A stretch of 64,000 nt of DNA from Patiriisocius sp047731265 (GCF_047731265.1 NZ_CP159835.1:1674001-1738000), one strand, 5' to 3'. Shown: positions 25,312 to 34,418, counted from the first letter of the stretch. A program made the numbers and translations. Notes: generated by a model from the letters alone, not told the origin.

Positions 25312-27848
25312 TGGAAAAACGACTAAAGAAATACACATCTATCCCTCAACACCTATACGTAAATAGGAATGCTGACGAGCAACTAAAAAGAATAGTTAAT
25401 GAAATGCAAAGACCTGGTTATGTTTTGGTTGCAAGACAGATGGGGAAAACTAATTTATTATTTAATGCTAAGAGAACATTAGAGAATCCTGACAGACTAT
25501 TTGTTTATGTTGATTTATCAAATGTTTTTAAAAAGGAACGTGAATGCTACAGAAATATCGTTGATACTATTATCGAACCAAATGAAACCTTGTTTGAACC
25601 AATAGAATCACAAATTGATTCATTAAGAGAAAAAAAGCTACCTCCACATAAAGAGTATTCAAAATCTTTAAGGATTGTCTTAGAACACTTTCAAGGAGAT
25701 ATAGTAATTGTTTTAGATGAAATAGACGCTCTAAGGACTGCTGATTATTCGGATAATATCTTTGCCCAAATAAGAAGCAACTATTTCTCAAGAACCAACT
25801 TCCCAGTCTTCGAAAGGCTAACGTATATTCTATCAGGAGTTATTGAGCCAATAGAATTAATAAAAGATCGAAATAAATCCCCATTTAATATTGGTGATAA
25901 AATTTATCTAGATGACTTTTCTTTGGAAGAACATAATGATTTTATCAAAAAAAGTGAACTCATCCTTTCTGAAAGTGTTGCAAATGAGATTTATAACTTG
26001 ACAAATGGTAATCCAAGATTAACATTTGACATTTGTTCATCCATTGAAAGCTTAATACTGGAAAAGAAAGATATTACTATTGAAACACTCGACACTTTAA
26101 TAAAACAAAAGTACCTTACAACTTTTGACATTGCGCCAATAGACCATATTCGTGAACTTGTAAAAACTAATAAAGACGTTAGAAACGCTGTATTAAGTAT
26201 ACAACAAAACAAAGGGACAGACTTAAGTGATGATATAAAAAAGAAGTTATATCTATTTGGAATTATTAATTCAAGATTTGATGAAGAAACTAGCATCAAA
26301 AATCCAATAATTAAGAATAGTCTTTCAATAAACTGGATTAAATCAATTGATAAACAAACTCAAAGTCAATTAAGCTACGGTCTGGAATTGATGGAGAAAT
26401 TTGAATATCAAGAAGCTATAACCATTCTTTCAGAGTACATTTCCAATTCTTCTCCAACAGAACAGGAATTAGAGATCTGCAACTATAACATCGGTTTCGC
26501 TTACTATAACATACGAGATTTAAAAAGTGCAATAGAATATTTTTCAAAAGATTATTCATTAAATCTATACAAAGGAAACCCAAACTCCCTTTTGGGAATA
26601 TGTAAACTTGGAGTAGGCGAAAGAGAAACAGGAGTTGATATTTTAGAAGATATATTAAAGCAAAAAACAAAAGATTTTGCTTTCAGAAATGCGGCATTGA
26701 ACTTAGCTCCAATTATAGCAACAACAGATAAAACTAGAGCACTCGAAATCTATGATGAACTTTATGAATCTACTTTTGAAAATGGTGATGACACAACTGA
26801 TGAAGAGTTAAATAAGTTAAGAACACTTGCTCAGTATTATAAAGCTGAGATATATTTTGAAGATAAAGACAACGTAAAGACATTAGATAGCCTAAAAAAC
26901 GCTTTAAAATATGCAAATTCACTTGACTGTCTCAATATTAAATATTCAATTTATAATCTTTCAGAAGATAAAGATGAAAAACTTAAATCTGAAATAATAG
27001 ACTCTATAATTGATCAAGAATTAAAATTCGACACGAAACATTCATATCCAATAAGCTTTTCAGAAAATCATTTATATAATTATTTGGATTTATATTTTGA
27101 TCAAGCAAATTCTTCCCAATTCGAAAAATTACTAGATTATTCATATAATATTCTCTTTGAGAAAAAAATTGACAAGTATCAAATAGTATATTCTACCAGT
27201 AAACAGTCTGCTAAAAACGAAGACTTTTTAAAATATATTTTAACCTATGAGTCTAGTGTTTCTGATCTAACTCTACTAAAAGTTAATCGAGATTTAGCCT
27301 TTGGTTTATCAGGGAAATCTTCTGATTTCTTCACTTATTTTCATAGTTACGAAAAGCTATTTCTTAAAAGTAACAATGTAAATGGTGACGATATTTATAT
27401 ATATGCTCTAGCTATTAAAAACTACTCTGATGCAAATAAACTTAAAGAGGGTATTGAACTTTGTAAAACGATTCACAGTAGGCTATCGGATATAGAAGAT
27501 GAGGAGTTAATTTTTGAATCTGTAATAATCTATTACTGGTTTTCTAACTTAAGCTTTAGTTTAAAAAACCAAAAAGACGCAATTTTTTATGCTGATAAAA
27601 CGATTCAATTAATTCAAGATTCAAAGAAGGAAAGAACATCTATGATAGATGAAAAAGGTGTTAAATCAATTGTTGAGCAAATGAAACAAATTAAAAGTTC
27701 TTCAATTTCAAGAAAGCCAGTGATTAGTACAAAAATATATAATCGTAATGATAAAGTGAAAGTTCAATATTTAGACGGAAAAATCACTGAGAATAAGTAT
27801 AAAAAACTAGAAGCAGATATAATTGCTGAAAGATGTAAAATAATATAA
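25311..27848 (+). CDS. Cassette 15, gene 2: AAA-like ATPase with TPR repeats
   Basis: 845 residues. The N-terminal AAA_35-like ATPase has Walker A ARQMGKTNL and Walker B DIVIVLDEIDAL, with a TNGNPRLTFDICSSIE helix typical of the STAND/AAA_35 lid. From about residue 350 it is alpha-helical with TPR-like repeats (NIGFAYYNIRDLKSAIEYFS; ALKNYSDANKLKEGIELCKT). Likely the sensing half of a two-gene defence system with the nuclease upstream. Activity is inferred. Confidence 0.75.
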   Translation: MEKRLKKYTSIPQHLYVNRNADEQLKRIVNEMQRPGYVLVARQMGKTNLLFNAKRTLENPDRLFVYVDLSNVFKKERECYRNIVDTIIEPNETLFEPIESQIDSLREKKLPPHKEYSKSLRIVLEHFQGDIVIVLDEIDALRTADYSDNIFAQIRSNYFSRTNFPVFERLTYILSGVIEPIELIKDRNKSPFNIGDKIYLDDFSLEEHNDFIKKSELILSESVANEIYNLTNGNPRLTFDICSSIESLILEKKDITIETLDTLIKQKYLTTFDIAPIDHIRELVKTNKDVRNAVLSIQQNKGTDLSDDIKKKLYLFGIINSRFDEETSIKNPIIKNSLSINWIKSIDKQTQSQLSYGLELMEKFEYQEAITILSEYISNSSPTEQELEICNYNIGFAYYNIRDLKSAIEYFSKDYSLNLYKGNPNSLLGICKLGVGERETGVDILEDILKQKTKDFAFRNAALNLAPIIATTDKTRALEIYDELYESTFENGDDTTDEELNKLRTLAQYYKAEIYFEDKDNVKTLDSLKNALKYANSLDCLNIKYSIYNLSEDKDEKLKSEIIDSIIDQELKFDTKHSYPISFSENHLYNYLDLYFDQANSSQFEKLLDYSYNILFEKKIDKYQIVYSTSKQSAKNEDFLKYILTYESSVSDLTLLKVNRDLAFGLSGKSSDFFTYFHSYEKLFLKSNNVNGDDIYIYALAIKNYSDANKLKEGIELCKTIHSRLSDIEDEELIFESVIIYYWFSNLSFSLKNQKDAIFYADKTIQLIQDSKKERTSMIDEKGVKSIVEQMKQIKSSSISRKPVISTKIYNRNDKVKVQYLDGKITENKYKKLEADIIAERCKII

Positions 27849-27922
27849 ACGCCACCTAACACTATGTATAGTGCATAGCTACCCTTCGGGATAGCCACGA
27901 CACCATACACTAACCGTTAGCA
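27849..27922 (+). repeat. attC 15 (short class)
   Basis: R'' GCCACCTAAC complements GTTAGGTGGC. Stem of AGTGCATAGCTACCC with GGATAGC and ATACACT around TTCG. R' GTTAGCA at 27916. Confidence 0.9.
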
Positions 27923-27927
27923 AACAT

Positions 27928-28500
27928 ATGAGAAACGAAAAGATCAGTCTATTAATTTTAGTTTTTGCAAGCCTAGTTTTTGGGTGCGAACAAAAAACTG
28001 AACCAAAAAAATCTGAATTTAAAGTTGCTCAAGATTATTCTGAATTTACAACGAAAATGGAAAATAATGACACTCTGAATATCGGAGTTGTTTTATCAAT
28101 GTGTATGTGGAGTGAATATGACCAATTACAAATCACGAAATCAAATGACAGCGTTTTTCTTCAATTAAAAGAAAAACGTGTTATGGACGATGAACGAGCT
28201 CATTTTGATAAAGTTGTTTATGAATTAAAAAACGACTCACTGAATTTGGAAAAAATGATGACTGATTTCGATATTAATTATCAAAAAGAGATAAGTAGTC
28301 CTTTTTTCGTAATAATTAACCCAAAAGAAAAAGACACAGTTTTATTAAGAACGACTGGACTTGGGAACCGTGGATTTAATATTGAACGTTATCAAAGAAT
28401 AATGTTTGAATTGTATCCTAAAGAAATGGAAAAGTATCGAATTGAATATATTATTCCGTTACCAGAACCGATTGAAATTAAAGAAACTGAAATGGAATAA
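27928..28500 (+). CDS. Cassette 16: lipoprotein
   Basis: 190 residues; signal MRNEKISLLILVFASLVFGC with lipobox. Body mostly beta, ending in a proline-rich IIPLPEPIEIKE tail. No family recognised. Starts 12 bp after the cassette boundary, so it carries no promoter of its own. Confidence 0.7.
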   Translation: MRNEKISLLILVFASLVFGCEQKTEPKKSEFKVAQDYSEFTTKMENNDTLNIGVVLSMCMWSEYDQLQITKSNDSVFLQLKEKRVMDDERAHFDKVVYELKNDSLNLEKMMTDFDINYQKEISSPFFVIINPKEKDTVLLRTTGLGNRGFNIERYQRIMFELYPKEMEKYRIEYIIPLPEPIEIKETEME

Positions 28501-28507
28501 CAAATAC

Positions 28508-28705
28508 GTTTGCTAACAGTGTATAAAAAACATAGGGCATTTGCGCTTAACCGAAAGTTTGTACCTGTTTACAAAGTCCGCTAAATATAAAATTTAGCGT
28601 TTATAGAAGAAAAGATAAAAGCAAAATATTTATATTTAGCTAAGCAATAAACCGAAACGAAAGTGCTTATCAACTGCCCTACGTTTCTTATACGAGCCGT
28701 TGTAG
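28508..28705 (+). repeat. attC 16 (class D)
   Basis: R'' GTTTGCTAAC complements GTTAGCAAAC. Arms GTATAAAAAACATAGGGC and GCCCTACGTTTCTTATAC. R' GTTGTAG at 28699. Confidence 0.9.
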
Positions 28706-28722
28706 GTCATTAATAAATAACG

Positions 28723-29229
28723 ATGAAAAATATCAGTCTCATAATTTTCTTGCTACTCATTGGTAATTATTGCTTTTCACAAGGCGGTTGGAACATTGGA
28801 TACGTGTCAATAGATTCAATTAGTCAAAATTTAATAGGAAGAGACGTAAAGCTAGATTTTAGAAAAGAATCGGATACAACTAATTCTATCCCCAGCTTTT
28901 TAATGAATTTCATTGCCATAGAAGATTCAACATCTTTATTATTGGATGGAGAAGAAATCGTACTTACAGAAAAAAGAAATATCCATTCTGATTGGGGATT
29001 TTATGATGAACAATTTCTTGAATGTATTGATTTCAATAAAAGTGAGTCTTTGAGAATTTATCATTCTGTAATTGAAGAACAAAACGAAGACTCGTTGCTT
29101 GTTAGACTATACATTGAAATTTATTATAAATACACTAAAAGAAAAGAACGGATAAGCCCTGACAGGAGGTATTGTATTAGTCAATGGATACCCAAGGACA
29201 AACTAAATGGAGTGATGATAAAAGAATAA
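28723..29229 (+). CDS. Cassette 17: secreted protein
   Basis: 168 residues; signal MKNISLIIFLLLIGNYCFSQ. Contains GRDVKLDFRKES and SLLLDGEEIVLTEKR strands. I do not recognise a family; size and beta content suggest a small periplasmic or surface domain. Confidence 0.65.
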   Translation: MKNISLIIFLLLIGNYCFSQGGWNIGYVSIDSISQNLIGRDVKLDFRKESDTTNSIPSFLMNFIAIEDSTSLLLDGEEIVLTEKRNIHSDWGFYDEQFLECIDFNKSESLRIYHSVIEEQNEDSLLVRLYIEIYYKYTKRKERISPDRRYCISQWIPKDKLNGVMIKE

Positions 29230-29232
29230 CGA

Positions 29233-29294
29233 ACCTACAACACAGTGTATATGCCATACCCTCCGGGATACGGCACATACACAAACCGTTATGT
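29233..29294 (+). repeat. attC 17 (short class)
   Basis: R'' ACCTACAAC complements GTTGTAGGT. Stem GTGTATATGCCATACCC with GGGATACGGCACATACAC around a TCC loop. R' GTTATGT at 29288. Confidence 0.9.
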
Positions 29295-29313
29295 GCAAGC
29301 TGAAGAAACATCA

Positions 29314-29946
29314 ATGAAACTACAAAACATAATCACTTTAATTTTATTCCTTTTCCTTTCAAGTTGCGGAATGAAAACAAAAAAAGGTCTGACGAAAAAC
29401 TATGACGAAAACAAAACTGAAATTCTTGAACTAAAGGATTACTATAATGAGATTGTTCCCAAAGGCTTTATAATCCGAATAAGATATAATTCGTCCGATA
29501 ATATCGATTTCTTTGTTTATCAACCGATTGAGAATTCAGAGAAGCTTGAAACACTTTTTCAACAATGGAATTTAGATATGGATGATTATGAACCTGAAAA
29601 TCCGCGAAGTGATTATGATAAAAAATATAACGGATTAACAAACTCGTTTAAAGAAGTTAAAGAAAAACTAAACTGGACTAGTAAAACATTTATTGATTTA
29701 TATAACAAATTGGAAAATGTGAATTGTATGGGAATTTCGAACAGATACCCAACTGAAATAGAATACGGATTTAAAGGAATGGGAGCCTTTAGTTATTTGA
29801 TTTTTGACGAAAATTTGAATACAGAATTACAAGAAAAATACTCAGATGATTGCTCACAAATGTTTTATAAAGAAAATGTTGTGTTGAATTATGGTAGTGG
29901 AGCAATTGGAAGCTACTGCACACCTGAATTTAAACGAACGAAATAA
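29314..29946 (+). CDS. Cassette 18: lipoprotein
   Basis: 210 residues; signal MKLQNIITLILFLFLSSC. Body contains FIIRIRYNSSDNIDFFVYQP and an NRYPTEIEYGFKGMGAFSYL region. Unknown family, similar in style to cassettes 16 and 19. ATG 29314 is chosen because upstream codons lie in the recombination site. Confidence 0.68.
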   Translation: MKLQNIITLILFLFLSSCGMKTKKGLTKNYDENKTEILELKDYYNEIVPKGFIIRIRYNSSDNIDFFVYQPIENSEKLETLFQQWNLDMDDYEPENPRSDYDKKYNGLTNSFKEVKEKLNWTSKTFIDLYNKLENVNCMGISNRYPTEIEYGFKGMGAFSYLIFDENLNTELQEKYSDDCSQMFYKENVVLNYGSGAIGSYCTPEFKRTK

Positions 29947-29952
29947 AAGCCA

Positions 29953-30148
29953 GCACATAACAATGGCTATAATTAATACGGGTTTTGGTGCTTAACCCAA
30001 AGTTTAGAGCTTATAAATAAGTCCGCCAAATCTTTTGATTTGGCTTTAAAACAAAAAAGATAAAACAAAATAAAAAGTTTTGGCTAAGTGCTTAATCGGA
30101 AATTAATTACTTTTAATTCCCGTACTAACCATAGCCGAGACGTTGGCA
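29953..30148 (+). repeat. attC 18 (class C)
   Basis: R'' GCACATAAC complements GTTATGTGC. Arms GGCTATAATTAATACGGG and CCCGTACTAACCATAGCC. Nested GCCAAATC-TTTT-GATTTGGC hairpin. R' GTTGGCA at 30142. Confidence 0.88.
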
Positions 30149-30160
30149 ACAAGCTGAAAA

Positions 30161-30904
30161 ATGAACAGAACAATTATAATATTACTTCTTTTAAGTCAAA
30201 TTTCGTTTGCTCAAATTGTAGACAGAATTGAATGGAATTTTCCAAGAAATGAAGAACTGAAAACACAGAATTCAGTAACTGAATATAACCAATTTGATTT
30301 TTCAAATATTTGGACATTGACGGAAAATAACAATGTACTCGGAATTATTGGAAAGGAACATCAACGAATAAAAATTAAGCTTATTTCAGTAAAGAAAAAC
30401 CAAAATAATCCAAATAAATACTTTGTATCTGGAAAATCTTGTGTGAAAGAGACAATCTGTAATTTTAGCGGAACTATAAATCTGACTGAAATAAAAGAAG
30501 TTAAAGAATTCCATTTTGGAGTTGACGATGAATATTCTGATAAGGGAATTAAATCACAAGGAATTTTAATTGCAGATTACGAATTCAAAGAAAACTCGGA
30601 ACAAAAACATAGCGGAATTTTTAAAGGAAAACTATATTCAAAATGGTATCTGAATTCAGAGAATCAAATTGAATATGACAAAATCGAATTCATTTCAGAC
30701 GGATATTTAAATAATGCGTTTGTCGGAATTTGGAAAAGTTATTCGACAGCAAAAGAAAAGGAATGTAATTGGGCAGATTATAGAATTCCAAAAACAAACA
30801 GAGATTTTGACATTGGAGCTGGTGAATTTTCACCAAGCGAAAAATATAATGACAAAGGTTGGTCTGATTATAAACCAATGGCAATAGACAAATGGTGGAA
30901 ATAA
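30161..30904 (+). CDS. Cassette 19: secreted protein
   Basis: 247 residues; signal MNRTIIILLLLSQISFAQ. Beta-rich body with KHSGIFKGKLYSKWYLN and DGYLNNAFVGIWKSYST, then a KPMAIDKWWK end. Family not recognised; resembles small Bacteroidota periplasmic proteins. Confidence 0.65.
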   Translation: MNRTIIILLLLSQISFAQIVDRIEWNFPRNEELKTQNSVTEYNQFDFSNIWTLTENNNVLGIIGKEHQRIKIKLISVKKNQNNPNKYFVSGKSCVKETICNFSGTINLTEIKEVKEFHFGVDDEYSDKGIKSQGILIADYEFKENSEQKHSGIFKGKLYSKWYLNSENQIEYDKIEFISDGYLNNAFVGIWKSYSTAKEKECNWADYRIPKTNRDFDIGAGEFSPSEKYNDKGWSDYKPMAIDKWWK

Positions 30905-30909
30905 AGCCA

Positions 30910-31044
30910 GTTGCCAACACCGTGTATAATTAATTGCTTGGTTTCAGCCAATTTACGAAAGTCCTCGCGGACTTTCTATCTGTGATTTATTTACTAACTT
31001 TAGTGCTTAAAACACGCAACTAATCATACACAACCACGTTGTAA
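30910..31044 (+). repeat. attC 19 (class B)
   Basis: R'' GTTGCCAAC complements GTTGGCAAC. Arms GTGTATAATTAATTGC and GCAACTAATCATACAC. Nested GAAAGTCCTCGCGGACTTTC hairpin. R' GTTGTAA at 31038. Confidence 0.92.
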
Positions 31045-31061
31045 TTAATACTAAAAAAAAA

Positions 31062-31101
31062 TTGCGTATTCGATAAAATGTAATAACTTTGTATGTACAT
31101 A
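31062..31101 (+). promoter_or_regulatory. Promoter and operator of mazEF cassette
   Basis: TTG (31062-31064), 19 bases, TAACTTTG (31084-31091): a consensus flavobacterial promoter inside the cassette. The palindrome TATGTACATA (31092-31101) follows at the expected transcription start and may be the autorepression site. Confidence 0.75.
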
Positions 31102-31110
31102 TATAAAGTT

Positions 31111-31356
31111 ATGGAAACAGCAATTATTAAAATCGGAAATTCCAAAGGTTTGCGTTTAAGCAAAACAATATTGGAAAAATACAATATCAAGGACAAGGTC
31201 GAAATGATTTTGGAAAAAGGGCAGATAATCCTGAAACCAATCGATAGTCCGAGAAAAAATTGGGACAAAGCGTTTGCAAAAATGCGGAAAAACAATGACG
31301 ACCGCTTATTGTTCAACGATGTATTCGAAGACGAAAACTTTGAGGAATGGAATTAA
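31111..31356 (+). CDS. mazE: Cassette 20: MazE-like antitoxin
   Basis: 81 residues. N-terminal AbrB/MazE swapped-hairpin motif IIKIGNSKGLRLSKTILEKYNI, then an acidic tail (NDVFEDENFEEWN) expected to bind the toxin. The ATG at 31111 gives the standard METAIIKIGNS start; an upstream ATG at 31093 lies on the promoter start region. Overlaps mazF by 10 bp. Confidence 0.9.
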   Translation: METAIIKIGNSKGLRLSKTILEKYNIKDKVEMILEKGQIILKPIDSPRKNWDKAFAKMRKNNDDRLLFNDVFEDENFEEWN

Positions 31357-31670
31357 AACAATATTCCATCGTTCTCGTAAATCTAGATCCTACAATTGGC
31401 AGCGAAATCAAGAAAACACGTCCTTGTGTAATTTTATCTCCCAATGAAATCAACAAGTATTTGAATACAATCGTTGTAGCACCGATGACAACTAACCTGA
31501 AAAAATACCCGACCCGAATTCAGGTGGAACATAATGCTAAGAAAGGTATGGTTGCAATCGACCAGATTCGGACGATTGACAAATCACGGATAATAAAAAA
31601 GTTCGACCGATTAACAAAATCCGAGATTCAAAAATGTAAGGATATTATTCGTGAGACTTTCGTGGACTAA
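31347..31670 (+). CDS. mazF: Cassette 20: MazF/PemK-like mRNA endonuclease toxin
   Basis: 107 residues: IVLVNLDPTIGSEIKKTRPCVILSPN, IVVAPMTTNLKKYPTRIQV and MVAIDQIRTIDKSRI, the three blocks of the MazF/PemK fold (ribosome-independent mRNA cleavage). With mazE it forms a self-contained addiction cassette with its own promoter, a type often seen in long sedentary integrons where it stabilises the array. Confidence 0.93.
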   Translation: MELKQYSIVLVNLDPTIGSEIKKTRPCVILSPNEINKYLNTIVVAPMTTNLKKYPTRIQVEHNAKKGMVAIDQIRTIDKSRIIKKFDRLTKSEIQKCKDIIRETFVD

Positions 31671-31705
31671 AAACAGGAACGGCATAGCATTGCGGGAAAG
31701 TACTA

Positions 31706-31905
31706 ATGACAACAATGGCTATAACAAATAGGGCAGTAAGTGCTGAATTTAAAGCCTTGGGCTTGTTTGCGAAGTCCGCCAAATCTTTTGATTTGGCTTT
31801 TAGAGAAATAAAGATAAAACAAAATGCAAAAGCTTTCGCTAAGGGCTTAATCGGAAAGGTTTGTGCTTATCAACAGCCCTACTTGCCATAGCCAAACCGT
31901 TGTGC
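31706..31905 (+). repeat. attC 20 (class C)
   Basis: R'' ATGACAAC pairs with GTTGTAAT with one mismatch. Arms GGCTATAACAAATAGGGC and GCCCTACTTGCCATAGCC. R' GTTGTGC at 31899. Confidence 0.82.
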
Positions 31906-31911
31906 ATAATT

Positions 31912-32466
31912 ATGAAAAAAAAGTCTGTAATAATATTAACAGTAGTTTCTGGATTAATAATCCTAGCTATTTTCATTATATTCCAAAGCAGAATAAGTCA
32001 TTACTTCACAACAAAAGATTTTATTTATTGGTCAAATAATACTGAAATTACACTGAATGATTTTCAAGGTAAAGTAAATAAAAACTCAAATTCAAAAATT
32101 TCTTGGTGGCACGGGTTGACTTTAACTGCAGAAGGTAATAAAGTGCAAAACGCAAAAGTTAGTGCAGTATTTGATAAAAGTAAATCTTGGGTTCGTGATA
32201 CAACGGATTATAAAAATCAACTAAAACTTCAAAAATTACGATTTGACCTATATGAAAGTTTCGCAAGAAAATTCAATAAAAAAATTGATGAAATAAGGTT
32301 CAAGCAAAATGTGAAGTATCAAGATTTAGAAAAAATCGGAGACGAAATTTATGCAGAATTGGGATTACAAGATGATGCAGTTTTTGATTATGAAGATGAA
32401 ATGACTACACAAGAACGAATAAAAACTTGGCGACCGATAGTAGACAGCTTGTTAAACGGCGGATAA
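31912..32466 (+). CDS. Cassette 21: membrane-anchored protein, possibly inactive DUF922-like
   Basis: 184 residues; a single N-terminal membrane anchor (VIILTVVSGLIILAIFIIF) and an exported domain. The helix QLKLQKLRFDLYESFARKFNK matches, in spacing, the HEQxHFDIxExxARK helix of DUF922-type putative metalloproteases but lacks both histidines. If related, it is catalytically dead. Assignment tentative. Confidence 0.6.
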   Translation: MKKKSVIILTVVSGLIILAIFIIFQSRISHYFTTKDFIYWSNNTEITLNDFQGKVNKNSNSKISWWHGLTLTAEGNKVQNAKVSAVFDKSKSWVRDTTDYKNQLKLQKLRFDLYESFARKFNKKIDEIRFKQNVKYQDLEKIGDEIYAELGLQDDAVFDYEDEMTTQERIKTWRPIVDSLLNGG

Positions 32467-32472
32467 AATAAC

Positions 32473-32674
32473 TATGCACAACAACGCATATAAGCAATGC
32501 GGGAGTTTGTGCTTAATTAAAAGTTAGGGTATATTTGGGAGACCGCCGAATTTTTACAAATTCGACTTATTGCCAAAAAAATTAATAATCGAAATTTGTA
32601 AAAATCAGCTCGTGTCCGTCCGAAAGGCTAATGCCTTTCTTCCTCCGCACTGCTCATATGCAAATCCGTTATGT
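32473..32674 (+). repeat. attC 21
   Basis: R'' TATGCACAAC complements GTTGTGCATA. Arms GCATATAAGCAATGCGGG and CCGCACTGCTCATATGC. R' GTTATGT at 32668. Confidence 0.88.
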
Positions 32675-32700
32675 GCAAGCGAAAAAAACATAGTGACTAA

Positions 32701-33045
32701 ATGAAAAACACCACGATTGACATAAACGAATTGACTATTAAAAAGTTTGTAGAATCGTTACGACCAGAAGATAAAGAAATAAGAAAGCAACTCGATATCG
32801 GATATTCTTATGACGGTAAAGTAATATTACTTTATGAAATAAGACCTTTTTGGAATAATCCAAATGAAATTCAAAACAATGAGTTTGCCAAAATTAGATT
32901 TTATAAGTCAAGACGAGAATGGAATCTATATTGGATGCGTGCAAGCGGAAAGTGGGAGATTTACGAGCCTTTTCCTGAGTCATCATACTTAGAAAAATTA
33001 ACTGAAATAATAAAAGAAGATAAACACGGCTGCTTTTTTGGATAA
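32701..33045 (+). CDS. Cassette 22, gene 1: DUF3024 protein
   Basis: 114 residues matching DUF3024: LRPEDKEIRKQLDIGYSYDG, LLYEIRPFW, AKIRFYKSRREWNLYWMRASGKWEIYEPF and the GCFFG end. Uncharacterised soluble family common in mobile contexts. Overlaps the next gene by 8 bp. Confidence 0.9.
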   Translation: MKNTTIDINELTIKKFVESLRPEDKEIRKQLDIGYSYDGKVILLYEIRPFWNNPNEIQNNEFAKIRFYKSRREWNLYWMRASGKWEIYEPFPESSYLEKLTEIIKEDKHGCFFG

Positions 33046-33490
33046 TACAAAACAAAATATCGTTAAGAATATTGCACAAGAATTGGATAGCGGATTTGAG
33101 TGCTATTACAATTTCAAAACTGATGAAATTGTTGCAATTCCAAACTTCTCACAATTTTCTGACGAGGAAGACTTCAAAGAGGTTTTTAGTGACAGTTTAG
33201 ACAAAGTGGAAAAACATAAAGCGGATTTTATAAAAATTGAGACTTTAGAAAGTTTTGAGTCGCTTAAAATTATGGAAGGATTTGTTGGTCAATTATGCGA
33301 TCAAAAACTTCAATCGGAATTGGAAAATGCTTTAGCGAATAAAAAGCCATTCCAAAATTTCAAGCATTTAATTGACCATTCTGATTACAGACAAGGTTGG
33401 TTTGATTTCAAACAAAATGAACTTGAAAAAAGAGTAGAAAAGGAATTAGAGCGCGAAAAGCCAGCACATAACAATGTATATAAAAAATAG
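33038..33490 (+). CDS. Cassette 22, gene 2: UPF0158 family protein
   Basis: 150 residues; UPF0158 features ELDSGFECYYNFKTDEIVAIP, FIKIETLESFESLKIMEGFV and HSDYRQGWFDFKQNELE. Unknown function. Start TTG 33038 inside the preceding gene. The last residues (AHNNVYKK) and stop are encoded by the recombination site. Confidence 0.88.
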   Translation: MDNTKQNIVKNIAQELDSGFECYYNFKTDEIVAIPNFSQFSDEEDFKEVFSDSLDKVEKHKADFIKIETLESFESLKIMEGFVGQLCDQKLQSELENALANKKPFQNFKHLIDHSDYRQGWFDFKQNELEKRVEKELEREKPAHNNVYKK

Positions 33491-33661
33491 CGCAAGTCAT
33501 TGCTAACACAAAGGTTTTGCGTTTTTTCGAAGTCGCCAAATTTTTAAATTTGGCTTTTAGAATAGAAAAGTTAAAAACAAAATATAAAAATTCGGCTCTG
33601 TGTTTATCCGAAAGGTTATCGCTTATTTTCAGCGCTACTTTTCATATACGAGCCGTTGGCA
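33464..33661 (+). repeat. attC 22 (class C)
   Basis: R'' GCACATAAC complements GTTATGTGC. Arms GTATATAAAAAATAGCGC and GCGCTACTTTTCATATAC. R' GTTGGCA at 33655. Confidence 0.9.
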
Positions 33662-33678
33662 GTAATTTAAGAACCGAA

Positions 33679-33972
33679 ATGCAAACATTCAGAATCAAAG
33701 GAAAAAGATTAAAAAATTGGAAGACATTCCACTCTGAATTTAAGAAAGAAATGAACTTTCCAGATTATTATGGGGAAAATATGAATGCTTGGATTGACTG
33801 CGTGGACGAACTGACTGACGAACCAACTATTTTACAAATTGACAACGGAAAATACCTGAAAGAAAACGAACCCGAATTATTTAACGCAATTTTGGAATGT
33901 GGAGCATTTGTTAATTACAGAAAAATAAAGGTCGGAGAAAAGCCGAATTTGATAATCGCAACTGACAATTAA
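33679..33972 (+). CDS. Cassette 23, gene 1: barstar-family RNase inhibitor
   Basis: 97 residues of the barstar fold (MQTFRIKGKRLKNWKTFHSEF, then MNFPDYYGENMNAWIDCVDEL and the LIIATDN end). Barstars inhibit barnase-type RNases. No RNase gene is in the cassette, so this is an orphan immunity protein unless the partner lies elsewhere. ATG 33679 chosen, since upstream codons lie in attC 22. TAA-ATG junction with the next gene. Confidence 0.9.
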   Translation: MQTFRIKGKRLKNWKTFHSEFKKEMNFPDYYGENMNAWIDCVDELTDEPTILQIDNGKYLKENEPELFNAILECGAFVNYRKIKVGEKPNLIIATDN

Positions 33973-34284
33973 ATGAAAGAAAGCAAAACTTTAAAATGGG
34001 TTTTTATTTCGGTTGGCGGAATTTTAATGTGTCTGATTAGTTTTACGCTAATTTATGATTTATTAATTCCAGACATCTGTTATTATCACACTAACGAAAT
34101 GAATTCCTTTATGAATCTTTTTTATAGTGCTGGACCTGCTGACAATGGACATCCAAGTCCGAATTTATTGAATTTGATAATTTCACTAATTATTGGCGGA
34201 ATTTTCGGATATGGAATTTATAAATATTTGACGAATAAAAATAAACGAAAAATAAAAACTACTGCCAACACCGTGTATAATTAA
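33973..34284 (+). CDS. Cassette 23, gene 2: two-helix membrane protein
   Basis: 103 residues; membrane segments WVFISVGGILMCLISFTLIYDLL and LLNLIISLIIGGIFGYGIYKYL. Starts directly after the barstar stop. C-terminal TTANTVYN and stop come from the recombination site. Function unknown. Confidence 0.65.
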   Translation: MKESKTLKWVFISVGGILMCLISFTLIYDLLIPDICYYHTNEMNSFMNLFYSAGPADNGHPSPNLLNLIISLIIGGIFGYGIYKYLTNKNKRKIKTTANTVYN

Positions 34285-34394
34285 TGGCTTGGTTAGATCC
34301 TACTTACGAAAATCCTCGCGGATTTTCTATTCGGTTTTTATTTGCTAAATTAGGTGCTTAAACACGCCACTAACCATACACAAACACGTTGTGC
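34261..34394 (+). repeat. attC 23 (class B)
   Basis: R'' ACTGCCAAC complements GTTGGCAGT. Arms GTGTATAATTAATGGC and GCCACTAACCATACAC. Nested GAAAATCCTCGCGGATTTTC hairpin. R' GTTGTGC at 34388. Confidence 0.92.
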
Positions 34395-34418
34395 TTCATT
34401 ATGACAAACCGCTAACCA

